64,000 bases of DNA from a virus. A program made the position numbers and the translations under genes. Location of the stretch: the IMG/VR virus record IMGVR_UViG_3300032249_000574, positions 1 to 64,000 of that record; one strand, given 5' to 3'. Of the stretch, positions 42,701 through 50,992 are shown piece after piece. Below the pieces are notes generated by a model. It had not been told where the DNA came from. It saw only the letters and a list, made by a program, of their open reading frames with translations, and ran no database searches. How positions within the stretch are numbered: the first letter of the stretch is position 1; the number at the start of each line of letters is the position of its first letter.

Positions 42701-45700
42701 ACCAATCTGGCAGGAACCAACATCAAACTAGATGGGGAATCAGTCGCTAGTTTCTTAGGACCTAACCCCAACCCCGAAGTTCAAGCAAGACTGGGAAGGT
42801 TATTAAAGATTCTTAACACCGCACTCGCTAATGTGAAGCGGGAGATTGAAAAGAAAGGTTCTCTGGGTCGCGGTCGCAATCTTAAAGAAGCGTTTACAAA
42901 TATCGAAAGTATTGTCGTCGATCCCAACGCTCGTGGGGGTGGTGGTCTTTATGCCGATCCGAGAAATCCTTATGTGGCTGGCGTTCTTTTCTTAAACCCA
43001 AACCAACTGGCGAGAGTTTTGATGTCGAGCGCTACTACAAATCCTGGTGACTTCTTGGTCAAGATGTTGGAGGAAGAAATTCTGCACATCAGCGACGGCA
43101 AGGCCATGCTTTCGGCTTTCATCCAGAAGTTCCCGAGGGCTAGTAACCCAGAAATCTACGCAAATCCAGAATCTATTCGCAAAGCATTCGAGGAATTCTA
43201 TGACCAAAGCAACAGAGAGATTGAACAAAGTCTTTCAGTTTCCCAGATCAAACAGGTGCTTGGCCCCTATGCCCAGTCTTTAGGCATCGATCTGGAAGGC
43301 AAGTCCAAGGAACAGATTATTGGGGAATTTAATCGTGGCAGACCAGGACGGTTGGCCGAGGAGTATGTTCGAGCGGTTATCCAGTTAAACAACTCCGGCT
43401 CAATCACGGAAGATACGATCAAGTCTCTTGTCACCAAGCCGATTCTCCGGCTCCTCGGGGCTCTCCGCACTTATTTAAAGAGGTTGGTCGGAGATCTTGG
43501 GACTGGTGTCAAAAGTCGCAAAACCATTTTTGATAATAGATACGATGCCATCCAAGACATCTTGGCTAATAAAACTTCCCCCCGTCTGATTAGGGAAGCT
43601 ATCGGCGAGGTAGCTACTGTGCCAAGTAATTTGCTGGCTAGTAGCGCAGACCCAATAGCTCAAGAAGAAGCTAGATTACAACAGCAAAACAATAAAGATT
43701 TGTTCGAAAAGATTGACTACGAGTTTGATGACAGGGTGCGCCTAACCGACAAAGAGATCGAAGACGCGGCGACGGGTAAAAAAGAAAGACGAGGAAGATC
43801 ACGGGCTGCTGTCGAAGCCTCTCTTTCCCGCTCGTTCCCAACTATTCGGGACAGAGATGAAGTGCGGATGGCGGTCAACGACGCTTTGATGGAAGCTATC
43901 GGATCCTATAACGACCAAAAAGGATCTGCGCTTCCAACGTATGTGTATCGTCTGGCTGCTAATAGACTTCTACGGGCCAAGCAGAAAATAGTTAGGGAAA
44001 GGGCGAGAACTCCCTACAGCTTTGATGCTCCTGGATTTTTTAGCGTATCTCCTGAACTTCGTAGTGTGGAGGCTGGGGCTGCGGAAGTTGAACGCCTGAC
44101 TTCGGGTGTTGGCTGGGAACAGATTGAAACAGCCCCGGCAAAACGCAGAAGCCTAACCCCAGAACAAAAAGAAGCCCAGCGTCAAGCGTTGCTTGCCCGT
44201 CCTACCGGGGAAGAAGCAACTAGAGCTGAGATCGCAAAGGAAGAAACTGCCCTTGCTGGACTTGAACAAGCCGTGGAGATCAAGCCCCAAGTCACTTCCT
44301 ACGACGAACCTTTAGAAATGGTAACTCAAACCTTGGCAGACGGGGAAAAAATCTCTGCTGCCGACGCGAAAGTTGCGAATAAAATTACTTCGGACATGCT
44401 GGCTAGCCAGAATGAGTTGACCCAAAAACTTGGGGATGCTCTCGTTAAACTACAGGATAGGACGAACATAAAGAATACAGCTCGCGATGCCGAAATTATC
44501 CAGTATGTGTCAGGGGCTTCGAACAAAACGAGGGCTGAAATATCTGAGCAATACGGGCTGACCAACGACCAGTTCACCAAGATCCGAGACGACCTAATGA
44601 TCAAGCTACGAGACCTCCTTGTTCAAGACGGAATCTCCCGACGGGATGTTCCTGGCAATATCGTCTACGCTTCCTCGATTGACCCGACATACAGCCAAGC
44701 CTTAAACCGAGCCATCTCAACGATCCCGAGAGACATTGCTCTGCGAAAGGCGCTAACGACCCGAGTCATCGAGTCTTATGTGGAAGACGAAGTGATGCGT
44801 AAAGCAAACGCTTTCGTAGATGCCAACTCTCCGGGTAATGATGTTATGTACGCCAAGCGAGTGTTGGATGGGAACAAGGGTATTCCGTTTGAAGAACGCC
44901 TTGTGACCCTTGGTGTTATCGGACGCAGACTGCGGGATGCTGTTCAGCTTATCGACGACAGAATTCTTTTGGACCAGACAACCAAGGGGGGTACTACTCC
45001 GGAGAATCTTGCCCTTCGGGATTATCTAGCCAACAACTTGGGTGAAGCCCTGTCAGCCGGGCAGGAGTTGGCTTCACGGGCAGGACAAGATTTGCGGGCG
45101 ACTCGGATTCTTGCCAACATGTTCCTCCCTTACGCAATCGTAAAGCAGTACACCGGTCCGATTTTTAATCAGCAAAAGGAAGTCCTCGATGCCAAAGAAG
45201 AGATCCGGCGTCTGCGTGAGGATCTGGCCGCACTCCAAGCGGAGTTAGCTGGCACATCATCCAACGGCAGTTTCACGGTTCTACCACCGACCACCCCAGA
45301 TGAAGGACCTAGGATTGTAATTGGCGAGCGCAAGCCTGATCAGCCAGCACCTGAAGGTGAAAGCTTCTACCAGCTCTTAGCTGCTTTCGGAGACATGGCA
45401 CCAACGGCTGACGAAAACTTCTATGAGTATCTTATCCGACTCGGGATTCCGTACGAGGAGTTGGTGGCGAGCATCGAGGGGGTCAAAGCCTCTGCTGCTA
45501 CACCCACCGGACCGAGCAGGGTTCTGCCAGAGGGCTTGCAAAATCTTCCAGCCAGCGAAGCTATCCAGAAATTGCTAGCTATCGATAAAAATTTGTTAAG
45601 CAAACTGATCTCTTTGCGAATCAAGAGTGGGAAAGTTGCTACCAACCAAGATTTGGAAGCCAGCTTCGAGCGTCGCAAGATCGATACGAAAGCCTTGCAA

Positions 45701-48700
45701 GCCAGACCCAATGAGCTCCAGACAGTATTTGATTTCTTTAACTCAACGCTGAGTGAGAAGCCAACCGATCCACAACCAATCGAGAAAGACCCATTACCTC
45801 CGCTTGTTAGGTTGGCCAAGTATGCGGCTGATGCCGTCACGGGGAGAGTCTTAAGATCGCTGGGTGCGGACCAAGCAGGGAAGACCAAGGAACAGCAGAC
45901 TGCGTTTGCTAAACTGGAGAGCGAGGTTCGCAAGCTGGTCAACGCTCAGTTCAAGCAAGAAACAAATCCGACACAGGTTTCGGCGGAGGATACCCGTTCA
46001 GTTGAGCAACGACTGCTGGATGTAGTAAAGCGGGTAGAGCTCTCAGAACAAGTCTTCAACCAGGTTCAGGGTAATCTTCGATCCCAGCTTGCCGAGGATA
46101 CCAGACGGCGTGAAGCCAAGGCTGAAGGCCAGTTGACTAGCGGAGAGAGAAAACGTTTGGAAGAAATAGCTGCAAAGACATTTAACGCCAATGCTGTTCG
46201 GTCGTTGGACAGTTTGCTACGCCAAGTTGTCGACTTTAAGGCCGAGGCTCGCAAACATTTGACCCAACGGGGTGCAAGCGTTCTGTCGTTAACTAACATC
46301 GTCAAGGAGAAGTTTACGAACTTCACCGAGAAACAAGCTGAATCGCTAGCCAAACTAATCGCCGTAAGATACGGCGACTTGGTCAAGAAAGCCGGTGAAC
46401 GTCAACTTGCTAACATTGTTAGGAGAGTCGGGGATAAGGGAGAGCAGGCGCCCAAGAAAAGTATTGATCAGATGCTTGAGCTTATCAACCTCGGAGCATT
46501 TGATGACGAAAAATTTTATAATGTAATCGCTGAGCGCTATACGGATCTTCCATCTTGGGACCCCGAAGTTGTGGCAGAGATCAAAAAACGGGCTGACAAA
46601 ATTCAAAGACTGACCCCCGACTCTGACCAAGCAGCAACTGAGTCAATTTCTTTGCAAACGTACATTGCTAACGAGATGTATAAACAACAGAAGGGCTGGG
46701 ACAAACTTGGTCGGCAACTGGATGTTGCGTCGGCTCTATGGAAAGCTGGGGTTTTATCGGGTCCTCCGACTCAGATTGTAAACTTGGGAGCTACCCACCT
46801 CAACGTATTGATGGAGCTATTTACCGACGCCAATGCTTACGCTAAGGCATCAAAGAAGAAAGGTCTCGAAGGAAAGTTTGGGGACTACTTGGCGACAGCC
46901 CTCTCCGCATACCTCGAAGCTGCTGGTCGGATGGGTGTGGAACAAGCGGGTGACGCAGTAGCGACTGGGCTTAGCCGATTCAGAAACGAAAAGAAAATCG
47001 AACTCAACCCCTTGGAAACTTTCAAGTTTGACAGCAACAAGCCGTGGTCTATCAACAACTACATTGCGGCTTGGAAGCTCGTTGGTCGAGCTATGGCTGC
47101 GGCTGACACGTACAACTCGGTCGTTGCGAACGAGGCAAAAACCCGCATGGCTGCTAGGTACTCTTTACTACAGCAAGGGCTGACCGCGGAACAAACCACT
47201 AAGAAAGCAGAAGATATCTTTAACAAATCGAACCCCGAAATAATTAACATTAGGCAACAGGTGGCGCAGGAAGAAGCTAAGGGAGAGTTCGGGAGTCTCG
47301 CGGGTCTCCAACCTAAGACTCAGTCCTACCGAGAAATGAACCGCAAGATTGAGGCTGGCAAACGTCGTCGGTTTAACCAGCTTCGGGACAAGTTCATCGA
47401 GAAAGAAGCTGGATTTGCGAAAGGCCAGATGGACGACATCCGAGAGTTTTCCCAGTTTGCAACATTCAACAACACCCCTACCGGTTTAATTGGGTATTTG
47501 GGAGGGGCGGTCATAGGCGGAATCGCTGGGAAAACTAAGTTACTCACACCATTTGTAGCGTTCCCTCGCACAATTGCCAACATCATCAACTCCGGTTTGA
47601 ACTACACTCCGTATGGTTGGTTGCGGGCCAACGGATTCTCCTTGGGGAATATCAGCGGAGCAATTAGAGATTCGGAATACCGGTTCAAAAAACCTGAACC
47701 AGGTAGCGTCGAGTACTATCAGTTACAGACTAAAGCTTTTTACGGATCGCTCGTTGCCTTCACCTTAATTGGGCTTGCCATGAAAGACATCGACAAGGAC
47801 TGGGACGAGGCTTTCTTTGCTGTAACGGGTCGAGGCCCGACAGACCAGAATCAAAAAGAGCAGTTGATGCAAGCAGGATGGCGAGAGAACTCGGTTAAAA
47901 TCGGACCATTGAAGTTCCGTCATACAGATTTCCCAGGACTTAACACAATTTTTGGGGCGATGGCTTTGGTGTCTGACCAATACCGGTACGGCAAACTGAG
48001 TGAGAAAGACTTTATTACTTTGGCATCTACTGCTGCTTTGTCTGTCGCAAATTCAATCTTCGATAAGCAATTGTTGTCTGGCATGAAGACGTTGTTCGAC
48101 GCCGTCTCTGATAGGGGGGATGCATCTGATAAAGCTAAGAAGATTATTCAAAGCTATTCGGCTGGGTTCCTTAACCCCGGTATTGCTCGTTGGACAACCC
48201 GTACTTTCGACATCGGTCCGGACGGTAAGGTCGGCGTAACCGATTATAAAGAACTTAACGCAACCTCTGGGGGGTTCTTGATCGGGCTAACCCCATTAGC
48301 AGTAGTGGCGGGTAAACCAAAACTCAATCGGCTTGGTGAAGAGATTAGAGAATATCCTTGGGCAGCGACTGAAAAACGGTTCGGTGTATTGCCGACCATG
48401 GCACCCCACCCTGTCTTTACCCCGTTGGTTCGCGGTGGTTTATTTGTGCCAGGAGCCAGTATCAATCTGAAGATCAACGCAAGAGAGAACGGCAAACCCA
48501 TCCAACGTAAGATGGATAGGGAAGAGTATTACAACTACTCTAAGTATAACGGAGAATACCTCAAGCGAATCCTTACCCCTGCTAGGGCTGAGTCCCTTGC
48601 TAGACTGGCTAGAACCAATCAAGATGCTGCGCAGAAACAGTTGGAAAAAATGGCGGACCGAGCCAAGGACTACGCTAAAATCCGCATCGAAGCTGAGATC

Positions 48701-48715
48701 AGACGCAAGCGGTGA
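39707..48715 (+). CDS. Giant ejection protein (3002 aa) with sigma-70-like region 2 and 4 domains
   Basis: Domains in order: a membrane-active helical part at ~190-400 (SLGIAGIGGAVAGPAGAASA); Pro/Ala-rich linkers at ~480-690 and ~855-985; a zincin-like domain near 1020-1135 whose HExxH position reads EEILH (1123-1127), so the first His is lost; a sigma region 2-like block at ~1367-1440 (DRDEVRMAVNDALMEAIGSY, then TYVYRLAANRLL and SFDAP); SYDEPLE at 1531-1537; a region 4-like block with helix-turn-helix at ~1608-1635 (TRAEISEQYGLTNDQFTKIR); long coiled coils to ~2250; and a C-terminal domain as in large phage polyvalent proteins. It lacks T7/N4 RNA polymerase motifs. By place and size it is a gp16-like protein ejected into the host. 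Delivery of a sigma activity is my inference. Confidence 0.75.
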   Translation: MAAINEEDLQEYLEEQRALAEAPTELDIPVARVEEPVVAEETPAQSFTNWDSYTSDPEYQTLDSAEKQELYDRWRQYATNYLASTGNLTTKDDLEFTKSYFSGIAKQEGLKGADYEPPSYAEQLIQQGQSGYRSLESGVAGYGALIGVADTESAANAIAERKRQEQEKYLSPEFQEYSNKQLGFFGAVKEIVTNPFDLALPFLAQSMGSNLPALASSLGIAGIGGAVAGPAGAASAGLYSSAVLGGATDALVTVDQLITEEVEKRGLSPTDPKAIASVLADPEFKAYAIKYANARGLAIGATGLAAFGLGNILAAPAREIAKAGVRGVAKEVGKQIGIQVVSEPVGEVAAQAGAQVATSQPIDIKGREVAEELVIGLPMSGVEAATLTYKNLVENSAPASADQVLLDQISEQNRTELQGAATRNEADIFYRNLSIDEKVKVLELAPNAILSEEQNVFDTLTPEEKQRVDNALRATQQITQPPVLAREETPAPAGEQPPVLVPKAEEAPTAGEPPVLIPTPTAPPAPTLAEAEAEAAQVFAEPIPTPSVVEAEVTPQEVVREVGAEAGFPAPAPETTAPISEAVQVPLEQVAPATAQVVAQEEIQALAPVVETLAPAPVPVAEAPAPTPVAETPAPKTEAKNLDQKIKEAADSQRGKPETTMMDVTMKLKEETASSPTLIDLLEHIGDLSNRAQKENAIGNVDEKIAKVEKYRKNNWGTVKSSIEQGYRENAEYRTLKSIPELVRLSDNVGKPGGPKGLFEVYEKLRKEHGDKIEAEIKRSKEIAKQELRKYVEAHEKFNKPVTKLGKLGKDAAIALGNQNFNQLEKIVSEMRAWVDEYNNATPQRRQEMFRELAEKPTAPVVETPTPAPVTPAVQKLPPTKKQVTALTKLGYLPADIEGLDRTQAKDIVAKQTPKTPTVEAPKETAPEVAAGAPAPEAPAVPPAPVSEPTAPKAEERPAGEVGAPVAPPAGEPTAPQTADERLAQAEEQFSRVAETLQTNLAGTNIKLDGESVASFLGPNPNPEVQARLGRLLKILNTALANVKREIEKKGSLGRGRNLKEAFTNIESIVVDPNARGGGGLYADPRNPYVAGVLFLNPNQLARVLMSSATTNPGDFLVKMLEEEILHISDGKAMLSAFIQKFPRASNPEIYANPESIRKAFEEFYDQSNREIEQSLSVSQIKQVLGPYAQSLGIDLEGKSKEQIIGEFNRGRPGRLAEEYVRAVIQLNNSGSITEDTIKSLVTKPILRLLGALRTYLKRLVGDLGTGVKSRKTIFDNRYDAIQDILANKTSPRLIREAIGEVATVPSNLLASSADPIAQEEARLQQQNNKDLFEKIDYEFDDRVRLTDKEIEDAATGKKERRGRSRAAVEASLSRSFPTIRDRDEVRMAVNDALMEAIGSYNDQKGSALPTYVYRLAANRLLRAKQKIVRERARTPYSFDAPGFFSVSPELRSVEAGAAEVERLTSGVGWEQIETAPAKRRSLTPEQKEAQRQALLARPTGEEATRAEIAKEETALAGLEQAVEIKPQVTSYDEPLEMVTQTLADGEKISAADAKVANKITSDMLASQNELTQKLGDALVKLQDRTNIKNTARDAEIIQYVSGASNKTRAEISEQYGLTNDQFTKIRDDLMIKLRDLLVQDGISRRDVPGNIVYASSIDPTYSQALNRAISTIPRDIALRKALTTRVIESYVEDEVMRKANAFVDANSPGNDVMYAKRVLDGNKGIPFEERLVTLGVIGRRLRDAVQLIDDRILLDQTTKGGTTPENLALRDYLANNLGEALSAGQELASRAGQDLRATRILANMFLPYAIVKQYTGPIFNQQKEVLDAKEEIRRLREDLAALQAELAGTSSNGSFTVLPPTTPDEGPRIVIGERKPDQPAPEGESFYQLLAAFGDMAPTADENFYEYLIRLGIPYEELVASIEGVKASAATPTGPSRVLPEGLQNLPASEAIQKLLAIDKNLLSKLISLRIKSGKVATNQDLEASFERRKIDTKALQARPNELQTVFDFFNSTLSEKPTDPQPIEKDPLPPLVRLAKYAADAVTGRVLRSLGADQAGKTKEQQTAFAKLESEVRKLVNAQFKQETNPTQVSAEDTRSVEQRLLDVVKRVELSEQVFNQVQGNLRSQLAEDTRRREAKAEGQLTSGERKRLEEIAAKTFNANAVRSLDSLLRQVVDFKAEARKHLTQRGASVLSLTNIVKEKFTNFTEKQAESLAKLIAVRYGDLVKKAGERQLANIVRRVGDKGEQAPKKSIDQMLELINLGAFDDEKFYNVIAERYTDLPSWDPEVVAEIKKRADKIQRLTPDSDQAATESISLQTYIANEMYKQQKGWDKLGRQLDVASALWKAGVLSGPPTQIVNLGATHLNVLMELFTDANAYAKASKKKGLEGKFGDYLATALSAYLEAAGRMGVEQAGDAVATGLSRFRNEKKIELNPLETFKFDSNKPWSINNYIAAWKLVGRAMAAADTYNSVVANEAKTRMAARYSLLQQGLTAEQTTKKAEDIFNKSNPEIINIRQQVAQEEAKGEFGSLAGLQPKTQSYREMNRKIEAGKRRRFNQLRDKFIEKEAGFAKGQMDDIREFSQFATFNNTPTGLIGYLGGAVIGGIAGKTKLLTPFVAFPRTIANIINSGLNYTPYGWLRANGFSLGNISGAIRDSEYRFKKPEPGSVEYYQLQTKAFYGSLVAFTLIGLAMKDIDKDWDEAFFAVTGRGPTDQNQKEQLMQAGWRENSVKIGPLKFRHTDFPGLNTIFGAMALVSDQYRYGKLSEKDFITLASTAALSVANSIFDKQLLSGMKTLFDAVSDRGDASDKAKKIIQSYSAGFLNPGIARWTTRTFDIGPDGKVGVTDYKELNATSGGFLIGLTPLAVVAGKPKLNRLGEEIREYPWAATEKRFGVLPTMAPHPVFTPLVRGGLFVPGASINLKINARENGKPIQRKMDREEYYNYSKYNGEYLKRILTPARAESLARLARTNQDAAQKQLEKMADRAKDYAKIRIEAEIRRKR

Positions 48716-48929
48716 AGAACAAAGACCAGATAAGCTTGGGTGTAACAGAGAAGAGCAATGCAGTACCGAAATAGTATAACATGGGAGCCGCAATGAAGCA
48801 CACAAAACATATCCAGAATGTAGGGGAGCCAGCCTCCGACTTGAGTTCTGGGATTAAATTCTTTGCCGAGGCTTTAAGGGCATCGCCCATAAACACCACA
48901 TCAGTTGGTTCTTTTCGTTTTCTTTTCAT
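48699..48929 (-). CDS. Antisense-placed small membrane protein (76 aa)
   Basis: A basic N-terminus (MKRKRKEP), an amphipathic stretch, then two hydrophobic segments (FWICFVCFIAAPMLYYFGTA and LIWSLFFTACV). AAGGA lies seven bases before the ATG. The 15 bases CCTAACAAAAAAGGA before it are identical to those before rIIA, which supports a real gene. It lies alone on the minus strand between late genes and overlaps the giant gene's last 17 bases. A plus-strand frame across the same DNA is the competing reading. Confidence 0.5.
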   Translation of the reverse strand: MKRKRKEPTDVVFMGDALKASAKNLIPELKSEAGSPTFWICFVCFIAAPMLYYFGTALLFSVTPKLIWSLFFTACV

Positions 48930-48957
48930 ACTAGTTCCTTTTTTGTTAGGGGTTTGG

Positions 48958-48979
48958 GACTGGACTGTCCAGTCTTTTT
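48958..48979 (+). terminator. Rho-independent terminator after the giant gene
   Basis: A perfect 7-bp stem GACTGGA / TCCAGTC with a 3-base loop, followed by TTTTT. It lies about 240 bases after the stop of the 3002-aa gene and just before the small basic protein cluster. It may end the long morphogenesis transcript, with partial readthrough for the downstream genes. The near-perfect dyad could also be an operator. Confidence 0.7.
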
Positions 48980-48996
48980 GTAGGAGATAAGAAGGT

Positions 48997-49143
48997 ATGC
49001 CTTTAGGTAGAAAAACTAAACCGAAAGACGCTTGCTATAACAAGGTCAAGGCTCGGTATAAGGTCTGGCCGTCAGCTTACGCTAGCGGGGCATTGGTTCA
49101 ATGCCGTAAGGTCGGGGCGAAGAACTGGGGTAAATCCAAATGA
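48997..49143 (+). CDS. Small basic Cys protein (48 aa)
   Basis: Sequence pattern ACYNKVKARYKVWPSAYASG and then CRKVGAKNWG. This is a tiny, highly conserved, strongly basic family that I know from marine phages and some large algal viruses. GGAG and AAGG precede the ATG. Two Cys and many Lys/Arg suggest nucleic acid binding, perhaps as a DNA-condensing virion protein. Function not established. Confidence 0.8.
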   Translation: MPLGRKTKPKDACYNKVKARYKVWPSAYASGALVQCRKVGAKNWGKSK

Positions 49144-49292
49144 AATGGTGGTGGTCGATCCTTATCCCAGCGATTGCTTTAGGTATGAGCGGATGTTGGG
49201 AGTTTGAGGAAGATGGTTGGTCAGATTGGAATTCGAATGAGCCGACGCTACAACACGCACAGGATGCGATGAAGGACAAGCATGAGCTTTGA
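49140..49292 (+). CDS. Small lipoprotein (50 aa)
   Basis: Starts MKWWWSILIPAIALGMSGC, a short lipoprotein signal ending in a lipobox-like MSGC. The mature part is an acidic ~30-residue peptide with several Trp. The ATG overlaps the previous stop as ATGA. Candidates are an outer-membrane superinfection-exclusion lipoprotein (Cor-like) or an o-spanin remnant. It lies beside the GH24 lysozyme. Confidence 0.7.
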   Translation: MKWWWSILIPAIALGMSGCWEFEEDGWSDWNSNEPTLQHAQDAMKDKHEL

Positions 49293-49509
49293 ACTCGAGA
49301 AAAAGTATGGTCTTCGCGGATGGTTTAAGCGGAACAACGGCAAGGGATGGATCAACTGCAAGACCGGAGGACCTTGTGGTCGTTCGGATTCTAGTAAGGG
49401 AAGCTATCCCGCATGCCGTCCCACAAAGTCTATGTGTACGGCGGCCTCTAAAAGGAAAACGGGGCCAGAGAGAATTAGTTGGAAAGGTTTAGGGAGAGGA
49501 AAAAAATAA
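49282..49509 (+). CDS. Small conserved Cys/Gly-rich basic protein (75 aa)
   Basis: The core GWINCKTGGPCGR, then GSYPACRP and SMCTAASKRKTGPERISW, belongs to a conserved small viral family of unknown function, with four Cys that could bind zinc. It overlaps the lipoprotein gene by 11 bases. Together with 48997, 50440, 50780 and 51002 it forms a cluster of very small basic proteins around the lysozyme. Confidence 0.8.
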   Translation: MSFELEKKYGLRGWFKRNNGKGWINCKTGGPCGRSDSSKGSYPACRPTKSMCTAASKRKTGPERISWKGLGRGKK

Positions 49510-49510
49510 T

Positions 49511-50440
49511 ATGGCTGATACATTCACAGACGCAATTGATGCACGATCAGAGGGACGTCCGGTGTTTTCGCAGGAAGGTCTTGATATTCTCAGGACGTTC
49601 GAAGGCTTTCGGCCAGACGCTTACTATGACTTAGATAACAAGAAGAAAAAAGGAAAGCTCACCGTGGGTTATGGGTTCACGGACAACGATATCCCAGACT
49701 TGCGTCCGGGCTATACGATTGACAGAGGGAGAGCGGAACAAATGTTGCCAGATCTTATCAACAGGAAGTACGGGCCGAGCGTTCTGGATAGCGTTAAAGT
49801 TCCATTGAATGACCAGCAATACAGCGCACTTACAAGTCTCGTCTACAACATCGGGCCAACAAACTTTGGGAAAAGCACGTTACTCAAGAAACTTAACTCC
49901 GGAGACTTTGAGGGAGCGGCCGAACAATTTAAAGTATGGAACAAAGCAGGCGGTAAAACTTTAGAGGGTTTAGTCAAAAGACGTGGGGCAGAAGAAGCCT
50001 TGTTCAAGGGAGATACCCAAACTTTAGGGGCGATACTAGAGCAACAGAAATTTGGAACGCCTAGACTAGGTAAAGACTTATCGGAAGCTGCAACACCTAT
50101 GCCTGACTTCCCAGCGATGACTCCCGAAGAGACAGGAGCCGCAGCGGCTGAGAAGATAGCCCAAGAAGCTGGGATGACACCAGAAGAACGTGGAGTTGCA
50201 GCGGCAGAGAAGATCGCTAAAGGTATCGAACAAACGGCTACGGAAAAAACAGTTGAGGATCTTAAACCTGACCAGTTTGATATGGAACAATTCACAAAAC
50301 TGTTGGGCGGTGCTAAGAGCAAGAAAGACGAAGAGGAACAGACGATACCATTCGCAAGTAGCGTAAGCTTTGGTGGTAATCTCCCGAGTCTCCCATCGGG
50401 TCTACCTAGAAACTCGGGGCTTGGGCGGAGGACTAGCTGA
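49511..50440 (+). CDS. GH24 lysozyme with C-terminal repeat extension
   Basis: 309 aa. The N-terminal ~165 residues are a T4-type muramidase: catalytic Glu in TFEGFRPDAY (E31), Asp near 40, and LTVGYG with Thr near 51. The rest is an extension with two copies of a helix repeat (MTPEETGAAAAEKIA and MTPEERGVAAAEKIA at ~205-240) and a Ser/Gly/Pro end. No signal peptide is seen. Because it follows the ejection genes and carries a long tail, a virion-mounted lysozyme that opens the wall at entry is as likely as an endolysin. AGG lies upstream; its stop shares a base with the next ATG. Confidence 0.9.
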   Translation: MADTFTDAIDARSEGRPVFSQEGLDILRTFEGFRPDAYYDLDNKKKKGKLTVGYGFTDNDIPDLRPGYTIDRGRAEQMLPDLINRKYGPSVLDSVKVPLNDQQYSALTSLVYNIGPTNFGKSTLLKKLNSGDFEGAAEQFKVWNKAGGKTLEGLVKRRGAEEALFKGDTQTLGAILEQQKFGTPRLGKDLSEAATPMPDFPAMTPEETGAAAAEKIAQEAGMTPEERGVAAAEKIAKGIEQTATEKTVEDLKPDQFDMEQFTKLLGGAKSKKDEEEQTIPFASSVSFGGNLPSLPSGLPRNSGLGRRTS

Positions 50441-50742
50441 TGCCAATCGGAAGACCAAGCAAAGAGAATATGGCATGTAATAGGCCACGGCCTTCGTGGA
50501 TTGCAGGCAAGAAGCGTGTAGTCAAAGCATGCCAAGATGGCAAGGAAAAGATCGTACACTTTGGAGCTAAAGGCTATGGCCATAACTATTCTCCAGCAGC
50601 TCGTAAGTCCTTTAGGGCTAGGCACAACTGCGCTAATCCAGGAACCAAATTAAGTGCTAGGTACTGGGCTTGTAAGAATCTTTGGGCTGGTCCGGGAGGG
50701 TCAACTCAAGCTAGTCCGTCGAACCGACGAGGAAAATACTAG
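50440..50742 (+). CDS. Small basic conserved protein (100 aa)
   Basis: The pattern VHFGAKGYGHNYSPAARKSF, then RARHNC and LSARYWACKNLW, marks a small family shared by aquatic phages and large eukaryotic viruses. It is strongly basic and has four Cys. TGATG coupling to the lysozyme. A role in DNA condensation or head interior is plausible but unproven. Confidence 0.8.
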   Translation: MPIGRPSKENMACNRPRPSWIAGKKRVVKACQDGKEKIVHFGAKGYGHNYSPAARKSFRARHNCANPGTKLSARYWACKNLWAGPGGSTQASPSNRRGKY

Positions 50743-50779
50743 GTTGCCAAACCAAGGTTAAACCAGTAGATACAAATTT

Positions 50780-50992
50780 ATGTACGGAGTAAAAGGAGAT
50801 AAGAATCTAGCCCCGATGAAACAGATAAAGGGGTCTGGTTTGGGAAGACGGGGATATGCTACGAAGCTTCAGAAAGGGCCGAAGAGCATGAGCGCACAAC
50901 CGATACGACCCGCATCGCTAAAGATGAAAACGGGGAAAGCATCGGAGAAAATTTTGGTTCCGAAACAGGAATTAAAAAGTATTGGAATCTAA
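50780..50992 (+). CDS. Small basic hypothetical protein (70 aa)
   Basis: Not recognised. It is Lys/Gly-rich throughout with few hydrophobic residues (IKGSGLGRRGYATKLQKGPK), so it is probably disordered and nucleic acid-binding. The start has no strong ribosome site. Part of the basic protein cluster. Confidence 0.65.
   Translation: MYGVKGDKNLAPMKQIKGSGLGRRGYATKLQKGPKSMSAQPIRPASLKMKTGKASEKILVPKQELKSIGI

Noticed and set aside
39707-48715. N4-type virion RNA polymerase in the giant protein
   Set aside because: Size and position suggested it, but none of the T7/N4 polymerase motifs (DxxxGLQ-type motif A, the motif B Lys region, HDS motif C) was found. A sigma-like block was found instead.
48781-48990. 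Plus-strand frame (69 aa) over the gap after the giant gene
   Set aside because: A GGGAG precedes its second ATG and it ends in a hydrophobic stretch, but a perfect rho-independent terminator (48958-48979) lies inside its coding sequence. The opposite strand has an equally good ribosome site plus a leader identical to that of rIIA. Only one of the two is likely real.
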